A stretch of 64,000 nt of DNA from Bradyrhizobium guangdongense (GTDB lineage Bacteria; Pseudomonadota; Alphaproteobacteria; Rhizobiales; Xanthobacteraceae), in contig NZ_CP030051.1 of assembly GCF_004114975.1 (NCBI RefSeq), positions 5,642,001-5,706,000 on the forward strand. Direction: 5' to 3'. Shown piece after piece: positions 44,092 to 53,784 of this stretch. The notes beneath the pieces are model-generated. The model was given only the letters and a program-made list of their open reading frames with translations. It searched no databases and was not told the DNA's origin. Positions within the stretch are counted from its first letter, which is position 1. Each line of letters starts with the position of its first letter. The position numbers and the translations under genes are program-made.

Positions 44092-47000
44092 ATGACGCTG
44101 TTGCAGGTCGAGCTGGACGACAAATACCGGCTCGAATCGAAGCGGATATTCCTGTCCGGTACGCAGGCCCTGGTCCGCTTGCCCATGCTGCAGCGCGAAC
44201 GCGACCGGCTCCAGGGGCTCAACACCGGCGGCTTCATCTCCGGCTATCGCGGCTCCCCGCTCGGCATGTACGACCACGCGCTGTGGCGCGCCAAGTCGCA
44301 TCTACAGCAGCACGACATCGCTTTCGTGCCCGGCCTGAACGAAGACCTGGCGGCCACCGCGGTCTGGGGCAGCCAGCAGGTCGGCCTGTTCCCGGGCGCC
44401 AAGGTCGATGGCGTATTCGGCATCTGGTACGGCAAGGGCCCCGGCGTCGATCGCTCGGTCGACGCGCTCAAGCATGCCAATGCGGCCGGCACCTCGCGCA
44501 ACGGCGGCGTGCTGGCGCTCGCTGGCGACGACCACGGCTGTCAGTCTTCGACGCTGGCGCATCAGAGCGAGCAGGTGTTCGCCGCAGCGCTGATCCCCGT
44601 GATCAATCCGGCAACGCTGCAGGATTATCTCGATCTCGGCCTCTACGGTTTCGCGCTGTCGCGCTTCTCCGGCTGCTGGGTCGGTTTCAAGGCGATCAGC
44701 GAAACAGTGGAGAGCTCGGCCTCGATTGATAGCGATCCTGAACGTATCCAGATCACGCTGCCCGAGGATTTCGAGATGCCGCCCGGCGGCCTCAACATCC
44801 GCTGGCCCGATCCGCCGCTGGAGGCCGAGAAGCGCCTGTTCGGTCCGAAGATGGAAGCGGTGCAGGCCTTCGCGCGCGCCAACCAGCTCGACCGCATCGT
44901 GCTCGATTCCAAGCCGGCCCGGCTCGGCATCATCGCAACCGGAAAGGCTTACCTCGATCTGCGCCAGGCGCTCGCCGACTTGGGCATTACCGACAAGGAC
45001 GCGCAGGACCTGGGCTTGCGCATCTACAAGGTGGCCCTGACTTGGCCCCTGGAGGAAAGCGGGGCAAAGCGTTTCGCCGAAGGTCTTCAGGACGTGCTGG
45101 TTGTCGAGGAGAAGCGCGGCTTCATCGAAGACCAACTGATGCGCATCCTCTACAACATCGATGCATCGAGGCGCCCGACCGTCACCGGGAAACGTGACGA
45201 GCGCGGCGCGCCATTGCTGCCGAGCGAGGGCGAACTGACGCCGACCATCGTTGCTGGTGCGCTGGTGGCGCGCCTGCGCAAGCTCGGCCATCACAGCCCG
45301 CTGCTGGAGCAGCGCCTCGCCCGGCTCGAGGCCTTCGACCATCCCGTCACGTCAAATGCGCCGATCAAGCTCGCACGCACGCCGTTTTTCTGCTCGGGCT
45401 GTCCGCACAACACCTCGACACGCGTGCCCGAGGGCAGCCGTGCCATGGCGGGCATCGGCTGCCACGGCATGGCCCTGAGCATGCCGACCCGTCGCACCGA
45501 TCTGATCTCGCATATGGGCGCCGAGGGCGTGAACTGGATCGGCCAGTCGCCATTCACGAGCGAGAAGCACATCTTCCAGAATCTCGGCGACGGCACCTAC
45601 ACCCATTCCGGGCTCCTGGCCCTCCGTGCGGCATCGGCCGCCGGCATCAACATCACCTACAAGATCCTCTACAACGACGCCGTCGCGATGACCGGCGGCC
45701 AGCCCGCGGAGGGCGCCTTCAACGTCGCGCAGATCGCGCATCAGGTCTGGGCCGAGGGCGTCAAGCGGCTCGCGATCGTCTCCGACGATCCCGGCAAATA
45801 CCCTGACGGCAATTACTTCCCGCAGGGCGCGACCATCCATCACCGCCGCGAGCTCGACGCCGTGCAGCGCGAGCTGCGCGACATCGAGGGCCTCACCGTC
45901 ATCATTTACGACCAGACCTGCGCTGCGGAAAAGCGCCGGCGCCGCAAGCGCGGGCTCTATCCGGATCCCGCCAAGCGCGCGTTCATCAACGAGCTCGTCT
46001 GCGAAGGCTGCGGCGATTGCTCGCAGGCCTCCAATTGCGTCTCGGTGCAGCCGCTCGAGACCGAGTTCGGCCGCAAGCGCCAGATCGACCAGTCCAACTG
46101 CAACAAGGACTTTTCCTGCGTCGAAGGTTTTTGTCCAAGCTTTGTCACCGTCCACGGCGGCAGCCTGAAGCGCATGAAGACCTCGGCAGTCGATTCCGGC
46201 CAGCTGTTCGCCGATTTGCCGCTGCCGCCCACGCGTGAACTGGACAGCCCCTACAACATCCTCGTCACCGGCATCGGCGGCACCGGCGTCATCACCATCG
46301 GCGCCCTGCTCGGCATGGCCGCCCATGTCGACGGCCGCGGCTGCTCGGCGCTGGACTTCACCGGCCTGTCGCAGAAGAACGGCGCGGTCATGAGCCATGT
46401 GCGCATCGCGCCGAAGCCGGAGGACATCTCCGCCGTTCGCATCACCACGGGCGGTGCCGACGTCATCCTCGGCTGCGACATGATCGTCTCGGCCGGCCCG
46501 AGCGCGCTCAGCCGCGCCGAGCGCGGTGCGACCAAGGCCTATATCAACGCCGACCTGCAGCCGACGGCGAGCTTCGTGCAAAATCCGGATCTCGATTTCG
46601 AGATGGGCACGATGCAGACCGTGTTGCGTGACGCGGTCGGCGACAAGAACCTCGACATCATCGACGCCACGGGCATTGCCGCGGCGCTGCTGGGCGACAG
46701 CATCGCCACCAATCCGTTCATGCTCGGCTTCGCTTTCCAGAAGGGCGCGATCCCGCTGTCTCTGGAAGCGCTGCTGCGCGCCATCGAGATCAACGGTGCG
46801 GCGATCGAGATGAACAAACTTGCCTTCACCTGGGGCCGCCTCGCTGCCCACGATATGTCGCGGGTGCGCAGCGTGCTGCAGTTCAAGAGCCGGGCCTCTG
46901 CGCCGACCAAATCGCTCGACGACATCATCGCGACGCGCGCCGAGTTCCTGACGCGCTACCAGGACAAGGCCTATGCCGACCGCTACCTCGCGGTCATCGC

Positions 47001-47568
47001 CAAGGTACGCAAGGCGGAAGCGGCCGCCTCGCCCGCGTCCACGGAGCTGACCGAGGCGGTCGCGAAGAACCTGTTCAAGCTGATGTCCTACAAGGACGAG
47101 TACGAGGTCGCGCGGCTCTACACCGATGGCAGCTTTACTAAAAAGGTGTCGGAGAAGTTCGACGGCGACTTCACGCTGAAGTACCATCTGGCCCCACCGA
47201 TTTTCGCAAAGCGCGACAAGGCGACGGGACGGCTGCAAAAGCAGGAGTTCGGCGGCTGGATGATCCATGCCTTCCGTGTGCTCGCCAAGTTGAAGTTCCT
47301 GCGTGGCAGCACGCTCGATCCGTTCGGTCGCACCGAAGAGCGGCGGATGGAGCGCAAGCTGATCCAGGACTACCTTGGCATGATCGATCAGCGGACCGCC
47401 GCATTGAAGGCGGAGCACATCCCGCTGCTGGCAAGGCTCGCGCGCGTGCCAGAAACCATCCGCGGATTCGGCCACGTCAAGGAAGCCAACGTGAAGCTGG
47501 CGGCGGCCGAGACGGCGCGGCTGGAAGCGGAGCTGGAGAACAGCCGCTTTGCAGCGGCGGCGGAGTAA
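44092..47568 (+). CDS. Indolepyruvate ferredoxin oxidoreductase, single-chain
   Basis: A 1,158-residue enzyme joining alpha and beta parts. The N-terminal region carries the 2-oxoacid oxidoreductase fold (FISGYRGSPLGMYD). The central region has the thiamine-diphosphate domain and GCPHNTSTRVPEGS. CEGCGDCSQASNCVSVQP is a cluster-binding stretch with further cysteines in NCNKDFSCVEGFC. The C-terminal gamma-like domain starts near residue 720 (YNILVTGIGGTGVITIGALL). It decarboxylates indolepyruvate or phenylpyruvate to the acyl-CoA with ferredoxin. Single-chain forms occur in aerobic alphaproteobacteria. AAGGA precedes the ATG. Confidence 0.93.
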   Translation: MTLLQVELDDKYRLESKRIFLSGTQALVRLPMLQRERDRLQGLNTGGFISGYRGSPLGMYDHALWRAKSHLQQHDIAFVPGLNEDLAATAVWGSQQVGLFPGAKVDGVFGIWYGKGPGVDRSVDALKHANAAGTSRNGGVLALAGDDHGCQSSTLAHQSEQVFAAALIPVINPATLQDYLDLGLYGFALSRFSGCWVGFKAISETVESSASIDSDPERIQITLPEDFEMPPGGLNIRWPDPPLEAEKRLFGPKMEAVQAFARANQLDRIVLDSKPARLGIIATGKAYLDLRQALADLGITDKDAQDLGLRIYKVALTWPLEESGAKRFAEGLQDVLVVEEKRGFIEDQLMRILYNIDASRRPTVTGKRDERGAPLLPSEGELTPTIVAGALVARLRKLGHHSPLLEQRLARLEAFDHPVTSNAPIKLARTPFFCSGCPHNTSTRVPEGSRAMAGIGCHGMALSMPTRRTDLISHMGAEGVNWIGQSPFTSEKHIFQNLGDGTYTHSGLLALRAASAAGINITYKILYNDAVAMTGGQPAEGAFNVAQIAHQVWAEGVKRLAIVSDDPGKYPDGNYFPQGATIHHRRELDAVQRELRDIEGLTVIIYDQTCAAEKRRRRKRGLYPDPAKRAFINELVCEGCGDCSQASNCVSVQPLETEFGRKRQIDQSNCNKDFSCVEGFCPSFVTVHGGSLKRMKTSAVDSGQLFADLPLPPTRELDSPYNILVTGIGGTGVITIGALLGMAAHVDGRGCSALDFTGLSQKNGAVMSHVRIAPKPEDISAVRITTGGADVILGCDMIVSAGPSALSRAERGATKAYINADLQPTASFVQNPDLDFEMGTMQTVLRDAVGDKNLDIIDATGIAAALLGDSIATNPFMLGFAFQKGAIPLSLEALLRAIEINGAAIEMNKLAFTWGRLAAHDMSRVRSVLQFKSRASAPTKSLDDIIATRAEFLTRYQDKAYADRYLAVIAKVRKAEAAASPASTELTEAVAKNLFKLMSYKDEYEVARLYTDGSFTKKVSEKFDGDFTLKYHLAPPIFAKRDKATGRLQKQEFGGWMIHAFRVLAKLKFLRGSTLDPFGRTEERRMERKLIQDYLGMIDQRTAALKAEHIPLLARLARVPETIRGFGHVKEANVKLAAAETARLEAELENSRFAAAAE

Positions 47569-47591
47569 CGAGCCGCCACCACACCCTCGGT

Positions 47592-47693
47592 GTCATCGCC
47601 CGGCGAAGACCGGGCGATCCAGTACTCCGAGACGGTTGTGGTTGAACTGAGAAGGCGCGGCGTACTGGATGCCCCGCCTTCGCGGGGCATGAC
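47592..47693. repeat. Palindromic repeat, GTCATCGCCCGG type
   Basis: GTCATCGCCCGGCGAAGACCGGGCGATCCAGTA is mirrored in function by TACTGGATGCCCCGCC and CGCGGGGCATGAC, with GATCCAGTACTCCG and GCGTACTGGAT near the centre. It folds into nested hairpins and occupies nearly the whole gap between the convergent oxidoreductase genes. Confidence 0.8.
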
Positions 47694-47707
47694 AGCGGTG
47701 GGAGTGC

Positions 47708-49438
47708 TTAGACCGGCGTTGTAGCCGCGCTTGCCGGCATCGACGTCATCGCGCCCTCCGCCAGATGCCGCCCCGCGATATACCCGAACGTCAGGACCGG
47801 CCCGAGCATGATTCCCGGCCCCGGACAATTCCCATTCATGATCGAACCCATGTCGCTGCCACAGGCATAAAGCCCCGCGATCGGCGTACCGTCCTCGCGC
47901 AGCACGCGCGCCTGCGCATCGACCTTCATGCCAATCGCAGTACCGATATCCGCCGGATAGATACGCACCGCGAAGAACGGTGGACCAACGATCGGCGCGA
48001 CGCACGGATTTGGCTTGTGTGCGGCATCGCCGAGGTGGCGCTGGTAAATGTTGCTGCCGCGGCCGAATTCGGGATCGCGCCCCTCCTTCGCACCGGAATT
48101 GTAACTTGCAATGGTCGCCGTGAGCACTGCCGGCTTGATGCCGATCCTGGCGGCAAGCCCTGCGATGTCGCGCGCCTCGATCAGCTCACCGGCCGCCACA
48201 TAGCGCCGCAGATTGTGCGTGAATGGCTTGATGCGGCCGAGACCGTAACGCCAAAGGAACTGACGATCACAGATCAGATGGAACGGCCGATCCGGCTTCC
48301 CATTGAAGTCGCGCAACATCGCAAGCGCAAACTCATGATACGGCAACGCCTCGTTGGCAAAGCGCCGGCCGGCGGCATTGACGGCGATCACACCGGGCTT
48401 GGCGCGGTCCGTCACCGTATGGGGAAACACACCGCGGCTGCCGTCGGCACAGCGGAACAATGAGGCCGGCACCCAATAGGCCGGGCTCGTTGCGTCCGTA
48501 TTGAGCGCCGCGCCGATCGAGGTCGCAAGGCGGAGCCCATCACCGGTAATTGACGTGTTAGCTGCCGAGACGACGCCGGCAGCCGTCGGGAAGAAGCGTT
48601 TGCGCAAGATCGCATCATGCGAGAAGCCGCCGGTCGCGATCACCACGCCGCGCCGCGCCGCAATCGAACGATCGCGTGAGCCATGGCGAATGACCACACC
48701 ACCGACGCGATCGCCCTGCATCGACAAATCCTGGACGTCGGCGCTGAACAGGACCTCCACCTGCCGCGCCAGCAGCGAGGCATAGAGCCGGGCCGCGAGC
48801 GCGTTGCCGAGATGCAGCGTCTTGCCGCGCGAACTGCCCAGCCGCTGCAATGCGTATTCGCAGATGAGCCGCGCCGCGCGCAAGGTCGAACGAAGCGACT
48901 TTCCGATCCGGCGCAGATGCGGGATGTCGAGCCGGTCGACCATCATCCCGCCGAACAGCGTGAATTCCGGCAGCGGCGCGCGCAGACGTGAAAAATGCGC
49001 GCCGAGCTTCGTGCCATTGAATGCAACCGGCTCCAGCACGCGCCCGCCTGATGTTGCGCCCAGCCGCTCCGGATAATAGTCAGGACAGGCTTTCACCGGC
49101 TGGAGGCGCACCTCCGTCTTGGCTTCGAGATAGGCGACCGCCTCCGGCCCACGCGCAAGAAAGGCCGCGCGCAAGCCTGCATTGGCGGTCTCAGGCACCG
49201 TGCTTGATAGATACTGGACGGCATCGGTGATGCTGTCGGAGAGCCCTGCCTCCTGCATTTTAGGATTGGCGGGGATCCAGACCATTCCGTCAGACCACGC
49301 CGTTGTGCCGCCGACAAAGGCGGTCTTCTCGATCACCAGCACACGCAGGCCTTCCGCGGCAGCGACAGCGGCGGTTGTCATGCCACCGGCACCGGCGCCG
49401 ATGACAATGACATCGTAAGTCTCCTGGGCCGGCATCAT
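47708..49438 (-). CDS. FAD-dependent oxidoreductase, 3-ketosteroid dehydrogenase-like
   Basis: A 576-residue flavoprotein of the fumarate reductase/KstD group. It opens with DVIVIGAGAGGMTTAAVAAA and KTAFVGGTTAWSDGMVWIPA, and the C-terminal FAD contact is GLYACGSDMGSIMNGNCPGPG. GVVIATGGFSHD and FANEALPYHEF are the other family landmarks. It would dehydrogenate a steroid or other cyclic ketone. No steroid-degradation genes lie nearby, so the substrate is open. The start may be 49438 or the next codon; the ribosome site is weak. Confidence 0.87.
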   Translation of the reverse strand: MMPAQETYDVIVIGAGAGGMTTAAVAAAEGLRVLVIEKTAFVGGTTAWSDGMVWIPANPKMQEAGLSDSITDAVQYLSSTVPETANAGLRAAFLARGPEAVAYLEAKTEVRLQPVKACPDYYPERLGATSGGRVLEPVAFNGTKLGAHFSRLRAPLPEFTLFGGMMVDRLDIPHLRRIGKSLRSTLRAARLICEYALQRLGSSRGKTLHLGNALAARLYASLLARQVEVLFSADVQDLSMQGDRVGGVVIRHGSRDRSIAARRGVVIATGGFSHDAILRKRFFPTAAGVVSAANTSITGDGLRLATSIGAALNTDATSPAYWVPASLFRCADGSRGVFPHTVTDRAKPGVIAVNAAGRRFANEALPYHEFALAMLRDFNGKPDRPFHLICDRQFLWRYGLGRIKPFTHNLRRYVAAGELIEARDIAGLAARIGIKPAVLTATIASYNSGAKEGRDPEFGRGSNIYQRHLGDAAHKPNPCVAPIVGPPFFAVRIYPADIGTAIGMKVDAQARVLREDGTPIAGLYACGSDMGSIMNGNCPGPGIMLGPVLTFGYIAGRHLAEGAMTSMPASAATTPV

Positions 49439-49496
49439 GCGGCAAAGGTCCGGAGGCGAGGCATGACACCGTCATACCCCACCTGCGAGCTCACAG

Positions 49497-50516
49497 CTAG
49501 CGCTGCGGCTTCCGCTCGATCGGATCGATGTCGATCGCGCGCAGGCGGCCGAGCCGCAGCACGTCCATCGCGAGCCGCCGCCCGATCCGGTCGCGGTCGA
49601 GCACCCGGATCAGATCGTCGACGCCGTTGATCTCGACGCCATCCAGCCTGATTACGACGTCACCGGGCAACAGGCCGGCCTTGGCCGCAGGGCCATCCGG
49701 CTCGATCTGCATCAGCAGCGCGCCCATCTTGTTCTCGACGCCGGCCAGCACTGCGTGCCGCCGCGGGACCGGTGCGGTCTGGCCGGCGACGCCGATAAAG
49801 GCGCGGCGGACGTAGCCGTGGCGAATGATCTCCGACAGCACGAATTGCGCAGTGTTGCTGGCGACCGCGAAGCAGATGCCCTGCGCGCCGTTGATGATGG
49901 CCGTGTTGATGCCGATCACCTCCGCATTCGAGGACACCAGCGGCCCACCGGAATTGCCGGGATTGAGCGCGGCATCGGTCTGGATCACGTCCTCGATGGT
50001 GCGCCCGTTGACCGACCGGATCGAGCGGCCCAGCGCGGAGACCACGCCGGCAGTCACAGTCGATTCGAAGCCGAGCGGATTGCCGATCGCGATCACGAGC
50101 TGGCCACGCCGCAAACTCTTGGAATTGCCGAGCGCAGCATAGGACAGATCGCGCACGCCGTTGGCGCGCAGCAACGCCAGATCCGTGTCGGGATCGACGC
50201 CGAGCACGCGGGCATCCCCGACATTGCCCTCGACACCTCGCAGCCGGATCTCCTTGGAGGCGCCGACCACATGGCTGTTGGTGAGCACGAGCCCATCAGG
50301 CGAGATCACTATGCCCGAGCCGAGTCCACCGCGCTCACGGCCATTCGGCGTCTTTGGCCCGGTCTCGACGCGCACGACGGCGGGACCGACGCGGTCGGTC
50401 ACGTCGATCACGGCATTGGAATAGGCGTCCAGCAGGGCGCGGTCATCGACCGGGGCAGCCGCTGTCGTTCGCGATGACACGGCGTCACCGGCGATATCCG
50501 AGGTAAAATCCAGCAT
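49497..50516 (-). CDS. HtrA/DegP-like serine protease without signal peptide
   Basis: A 339-residue S1C protease with the triad His82 (LTNSHVVG), Asp112 (DPDTDLALL) and Ser189 (NPGNSGGPL). One PDZ domain (about 245-335) has GPAAKAGLLPGDVVIRLDG. DegP-type proteins are periplasmic, but this N-terminus, LDFTSDIAGDAVSSRTTAAA, has no hydrophobic stretch, so it may be cytoplasmic or exported with a partner. AAGGA precedes the ATG. It lies 92 bases after the small subunit gene of the GMC oxidoreductase pair and may belong to that transcript. Confidence 0.9.
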   Translation of the reverse strand: MLDFTSDIAGDAVSSRTTAAAPVDDRALLDAYSNAVIDVTDRVGPAVVRVETGPKTPNGRERGGLGSGIVISPDGLVLTNSHVVGASKEIRLRGVEGNVGDARVLGVDPDTDLALLRANGVRDLSYAALGNSKSLRRGQLVIAIGNPLGFESTVTAGVVSALGRSIRSVNGRTIEDVIQTDAALNPGNSGGPLVSSNAEVIGINTAIINGAQGICFAVASNTAQFVLSEIIRHGYVRRAFIGVAGQTAPVPRRHAVLAGVENKMGALLMQIEPDGPAAKAGLLPGDVVIRLDGVEINGVDDLIRVLDRDRIGRRLAMDVLRLGRLRAIDIDPIERKPQR

Positions 50517-50608
50517 GATAGGAGTCCTTGAGGCTCACACAGATGGTGGCCTGTTCCCCCTCACGCAAGTGCCCGGCCGGGGAGGCTGGGGCTGGACTGC
50601 CCAGGTGG

Positions 50609-51058
50609 CTAGGGCGCCCGCCGCAGCGTGCCCCCTCTTGCCTTGACCGGATCAAGCAGCGACCAGTCGCCATCCGGGAGCACGTGCCCCTTGGGGAACG
50701 GCGCTCGCAGCTCCAGCCCGAGCGAGCGCAGCACGCGGTCGTCGCGATAGTAGCATTGCAGGACCACGCGGACGAGCGTCGCGGCCGCGGCGCCGCCGTT
50801 CTTGCGAAACTCTTGCGCCACGGCATCGCGTCTGGCGGCATCGAGCTCCGCAAGCGGCTGCCCTGCCAGCCGCGCCAGATGATCCAGCGCCGCCGACACC
50901 AGTTTGAGATCGCGACCGAGCGTCGCCAGCATATCGGCCTGGATCGCGGGATCATCGGCGCCGGGCACCTTGTACTCGTCGCTGGGCGGCACGATCATCC
51001 CGGCGATGGTTCGGAGATCGTCGCGTTGGGTCCGCGTGAGTTGAAGACTTTCGGACAT
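50609..51058 (-). CDS. Gluconate dehydrogenase subunit 3-like small subunit
   Basis: A 149-residue helical protein. LTRTQRDDLRTIAGMIVPPS at the N-terminus resembles subunit 3 of membrane-bound GMC-type sugar and polyol dehydrogenases, usually needed for export or stability of the flavoprotein. No Tat or Sec signal is visible here. GAGG precedes the ATG, which lies seven bases after the GMC oxidoreductase stop. Co-translation with it is likely. Confidence 0.75.
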   Translation of the reverse strand: MSESLQLTRTQRDDLRTIAGMIVPPSDEYKVPGADDPAIQADMLATLGRDLKLVSAALDHLARLAGQPLAELDAARRDAVAQEFRKNGGAAAATLVRVVLQCYYRDDRVLRSLGLELRAPFPKGHVLPDGDWSLLDPVKARGGTLRRAP

Positions 51059-51065
51059 GACGGCC

Positions 51066-52664
51066 TCAGTCGAACAAATTGGCGAGGCGCTGCTTCATCT
51101 GGTCGGCGATGTAGAGCGCAAGGGCCTGGATGGTGGAGGTCGGATTGACGCCACCCGAGGTGACGAAGATGCTGCCGTCGACGATGAAGAGGTTCTTGAC
51201 GTCGTGCGCGCGGCCCCATTCGTTGACGACGGATCTTTTGGGATCGGTGCCCATCCGCGCAGTGCCGAGCAGATGCCAGCCGCCCCAGGGAATCGGAGAG
51301 TTGATACAAACGTCGGTCGCGCCCGCCATCTCCAGCACCTCGCGGCCCCGGGCGAGCGCGTGTTCCATCATCTTCCGGCTGTTATCGGAGATCGTGTAAT
51401 CGATCTTCGGCGCGGGGATACCGTGGCTGTCCTTCAGCACGGGATCGAGCGTGACCTGGTTGTGCTCCTCCGGTAGATCCTCACAGATCGCGGAGAACCC
51501 GAGCCGGTGACCATTGAGCTTGCGGAAGACGCGGTGATGATCCTCGCCCCACGGCAAAATGCCTTTCTGCTCGCTGACGACCGCCTCGAACACCGGCCCG
51601 GCGCCGCGCACGAACTGCACTCCGTAACCGCGCACGAAACCGCGCGACAAATCCGTGTCGTACCACTGCTTGCTCCACAGGCAGGTCGGCGGCGCGCGAT
51701 TGGAGTCGGTCGGCTCCTTCATATAGCCGTAGATCTGCGCATAGGGATGGAACATCAAGTTCTTGCCCACGAGGCCGGATGAATTGGCAAGCCCATTCGG
51801 AAAGCGGTCGGATTTCGAATTGAGCAGCAGCCGCGGCGTGCCGACGCCGTTGCATGCGATGATGACGACATGCGCCGGCTGGAACTGCTCGACGCCATCC
51901 TTGTCGTAATAGATCACGCCGGAGGCCATGCCGTTCTCGTCGGTGGTGATCTCGCGTACCCGGCAATGCGTGCGCAGCTCGACGCCGGCGCGGATCGCAT
52001 GCGGCCAATAGGTGATGTCGGTGGAAGACTTCGCGCCCTGCGCGCAGGCGGGCGTGCAATGGCCGAGATTGATGCAGCGGGCACGGCCTTCATAGTCCAT
52101 GGTGGCGACCGTCGTGTCCGACGGCCACCAGTGCCAGCCGAGCTTGTTCATGGCCTTGCCGATGATCGCGCCGGACAGGCCGAGCGGCTGCTGCGGCATC
52201 GGCGGATGCGTCAGCGGCGAGAGCGGGTCGCCTGACAGGCCCGACGTGCCCATCATCCGGTCGTTCTCTTCGAAGAACGGCGTCAGCGCGTCGTAGTCGA
52301 TCGGCCAGTCGTCTGCGACGCCGTCGAGAGTCTTCACCTTGAAATCGGAGGGATGCAGCCGCGGCCAGTGGGCGGTGTACATCACGGTCGAGCCGCCAAC
52401 GGCGTTATAGTTCACGACCTTGATCGGCGAATTGTCGTCGTTAACAGGATAATCCTCGGGACGGCCGCGAACGTTGGGGCTGGACGACCACTCGCCGAAG
52501 AATTTGGCTTCCCAGTCCCGCCCTGTGCTCGGATATTCCGCCGGGTTCATCCAGCCGCCCTGCTCCAGGCAGAGGATGTGCATCTTGGTCTCGGCCAGCG
52601 ACCAGGCCACAGCCGCGCCCGAAGCGCCGGCGCCGATGATCAGGACGTCCACAGGGTCTTTCAT
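51066..52664 (-). CDS. GMC-family FAD oxidoreductase
   Basis: A 532-residue enzyme. The FAD loop is DVLIIGAGASGAAVAWSLAE, the GMC signature is near NYNAVGGSTVMYTAHWPRL, and the C-terminal active-site region has WGGWHLLGTARMGTDPKRS and SGGVNPTSTIQALALY. RCINLGHCTPACAQGAKSS has a cysteine cluster like that of gluconate and fructose dehydrogenase large subunits. It oxidises a sugar, polyol or alcohol. The ATG at 52664 is supported by GGGAGG and GAAGG upstream. With the small subunit downstream it makes a two-gene enzyme; a cytochrome subunit is missing. Confidence 0.88.
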   Translation of the reverse strand: MKDPVDVLIIGAGASGAAVAWSLAETKMHILCLEQGGWMNPAEYPSTGRDWEAKFFGEWSSSPNVRGRPEDYPVNDDNSPIKVVNYNAVGGSTVMYTAHWPRLHPSDFKVKTLDGVADDWPIDYDALTPFFEENDRMMGTSGLSGDPLSPLTHPPMPQQPLGLSGAIIGKAMNKLGWHWWPSDTTVATMDYEGRARCINLGHCTPACAQGAKSSTDITYWPHAIRAGVELRTHCRVREITTDENGMASGVIYYDKDGVEQFQPAHVVIIACNGVGTPRLLLNSKSDRFPNGLANSSGLVGKNLMFHPYAQIYGYMKEPTDSNRAPPTCLWSKQWYDTDLSRGFVRGYGVQFVRGAGPVFEAVVSEQKGILPWGEDHHRVFRKLNGHRLGFSAICEDLPEEHNQVTLDPVLKDSHGIPAPKIDYTISDNSRKMMEHALARGREVLEMAGATDVCINSPIPWGGWHLLGTARMGTDPKRSVVNEWGRAHDVKNLFIVDGSIFVTSGGVNPTSTIQALALYIADQMKQRLANLFD

Positions 52665-52864
52665 CAAACCTTCTTCCTCCCGCCCTCGCCGCTTCCCGGG
52701 CGATTCGGCCATCACGGCTTGCAAAGCCCGAGAACGATAGGGGCAGACCGGCGGGCGAGTAAAGACTGGCGGGCGAATGTCGCACTTCGCACAGCGCAGA
52801 CCATTGGTCTTGCGACTGCCGGATGCTAGGAACGAGGGGCAAGAGCAATCGATAGTGAGAAGTT

Positions 52865-53653
52865 ATGTCCTTCGAGAATTCATTGGCCGTCGCCCGCGCC
52901 TTCGCGCTTGTTGTATTTCTCGCTCTGTCCGGATTTCTGGGGACCTCCAGCCCCGCCGCAGCATTGACCGCAGCCGCGACGGTGCGGGACGCCAATTCGA
53001 TCCAGCTCGGCGACGTCACCTACCGGCTCGACGGCGTCGACGCGCCCGAGCTGGACCAGATCTGCATCGACGACCATGCCGATCCCTGGACCTGCGGTAT
53101 CGAGGCCCGCGACCAGCTCACCAAGCTGATCGGCGGAAAGCCGGTGCGCTGCGACGATGTCGGTCCCGAGAAGAATTTTGGCAAGCGCCATCGCGCGATC
53201 TGCACGGTCGAGGGCGACAAGGCCTCGTTGAACGAGCAGTTGCTCAAGCTGGGCTTTGCGATCGCGCGCGAGCCGATCAAGGCCAACGTCAAACCGGCGG
53301 CTGCCGAGGCCAAGACGGCCTCATCAGGCATCTGGAAGGGCTGCTTTGTTGCACCGCAAGAATTCCGTACCGGCAAGAAGGACGGCGCATTGCTCGGCGC
53401 CGCCTGCCGGGCCGACCGTGACAAGGAGATCCGCGCGGTGCTGTTTCCGGAGGAGCTGACGGCGCCGCCGAGTTGCACCATCAAGGGCAAGCTCGCGGTG
53501 CGCGCCCGTGTCACCGGGAATATCGGCATCTACCACTTAAGGGGCTGCCCGAGCTATGCCGCGACCACCAAGCCGGACCGCTGGTTCTGCTCGGAGGACG
53601 ACGCCCAGGCGGCTGGCTTCCGCAAGGCCTATAACTGCCGCCGGCCAAAGTGA
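52865..53653 (+). CDS. Exported SNase-like nuclease with extra C-terminal domain
   Basis: A 262-residue protein with a signal peptide ([20 protein letters not shown]). A staphylococcal-nuclease-like beta barrel follows, with [18 protein letters not shown] and [13 protein letters not shown]. The C-terminal 60 residues ([36 protein letters not shown]) form a small Cys-rich domain often attached to such nucleases. The catalytic arginines of true thermonuclease are only partly evident, so activity is not assured. A hairpin lies four bases after the stop. The ribosome site GAGAAG is moderate. Confidence 0.83.
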   Translation: MSFENSLAVARAFALVVFLALSGFLGTSSPAAALTAAATVRDANSIQLGDVTYRLDGVDAPELDQICIDDHADPWTCGIEARDQLTKLIGGKPVRCDDVGPEKNFGKRHRAICTVEGDKASLNEQLLKLGFAIAREPIKANVKPAAAEAKTASSGIWKGCFVAPQEFRTGKKDGALLGAACRADRDKEIRAVLFPEELTAPPSCTIKGKLAVRARVTGNIGIYHLRGCPSYAATTKPDRWFCSEDDAQAAGFRKAYNCRRPK

Positions 53654-53656
53654 ACA

Positions 53657-53698
53657 AATACGGTCACGCACCCGTGAGTGGTAGTCCGAGACCGTATT
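53657..53698 (+). terminator. Hairpin after the nuclease gene
   Basis: AATACGGTC and GACCGTATT form a perfect 9-bp stem with a 24-base loop that can itself pair weakly. It starts four bases after the stop codon. No T-run follows, so termination may be partial. Confidence 0.5.
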
Positions 53699-53784
53699 GA
53701 TCCGGAATTGAACTGAAACGGGAGTTGCTGCACTTATATGTGTACGCAAGCGCTTCGCGCGAGCGTTTCCTTGGCGGTAATCCG

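Noticed and set aside
45352..47475. Long minus-strand frame opposite the indolepyruvate oxidoreductase
   Set aside because: Antisense shadow of a high-GC gene without motifs.
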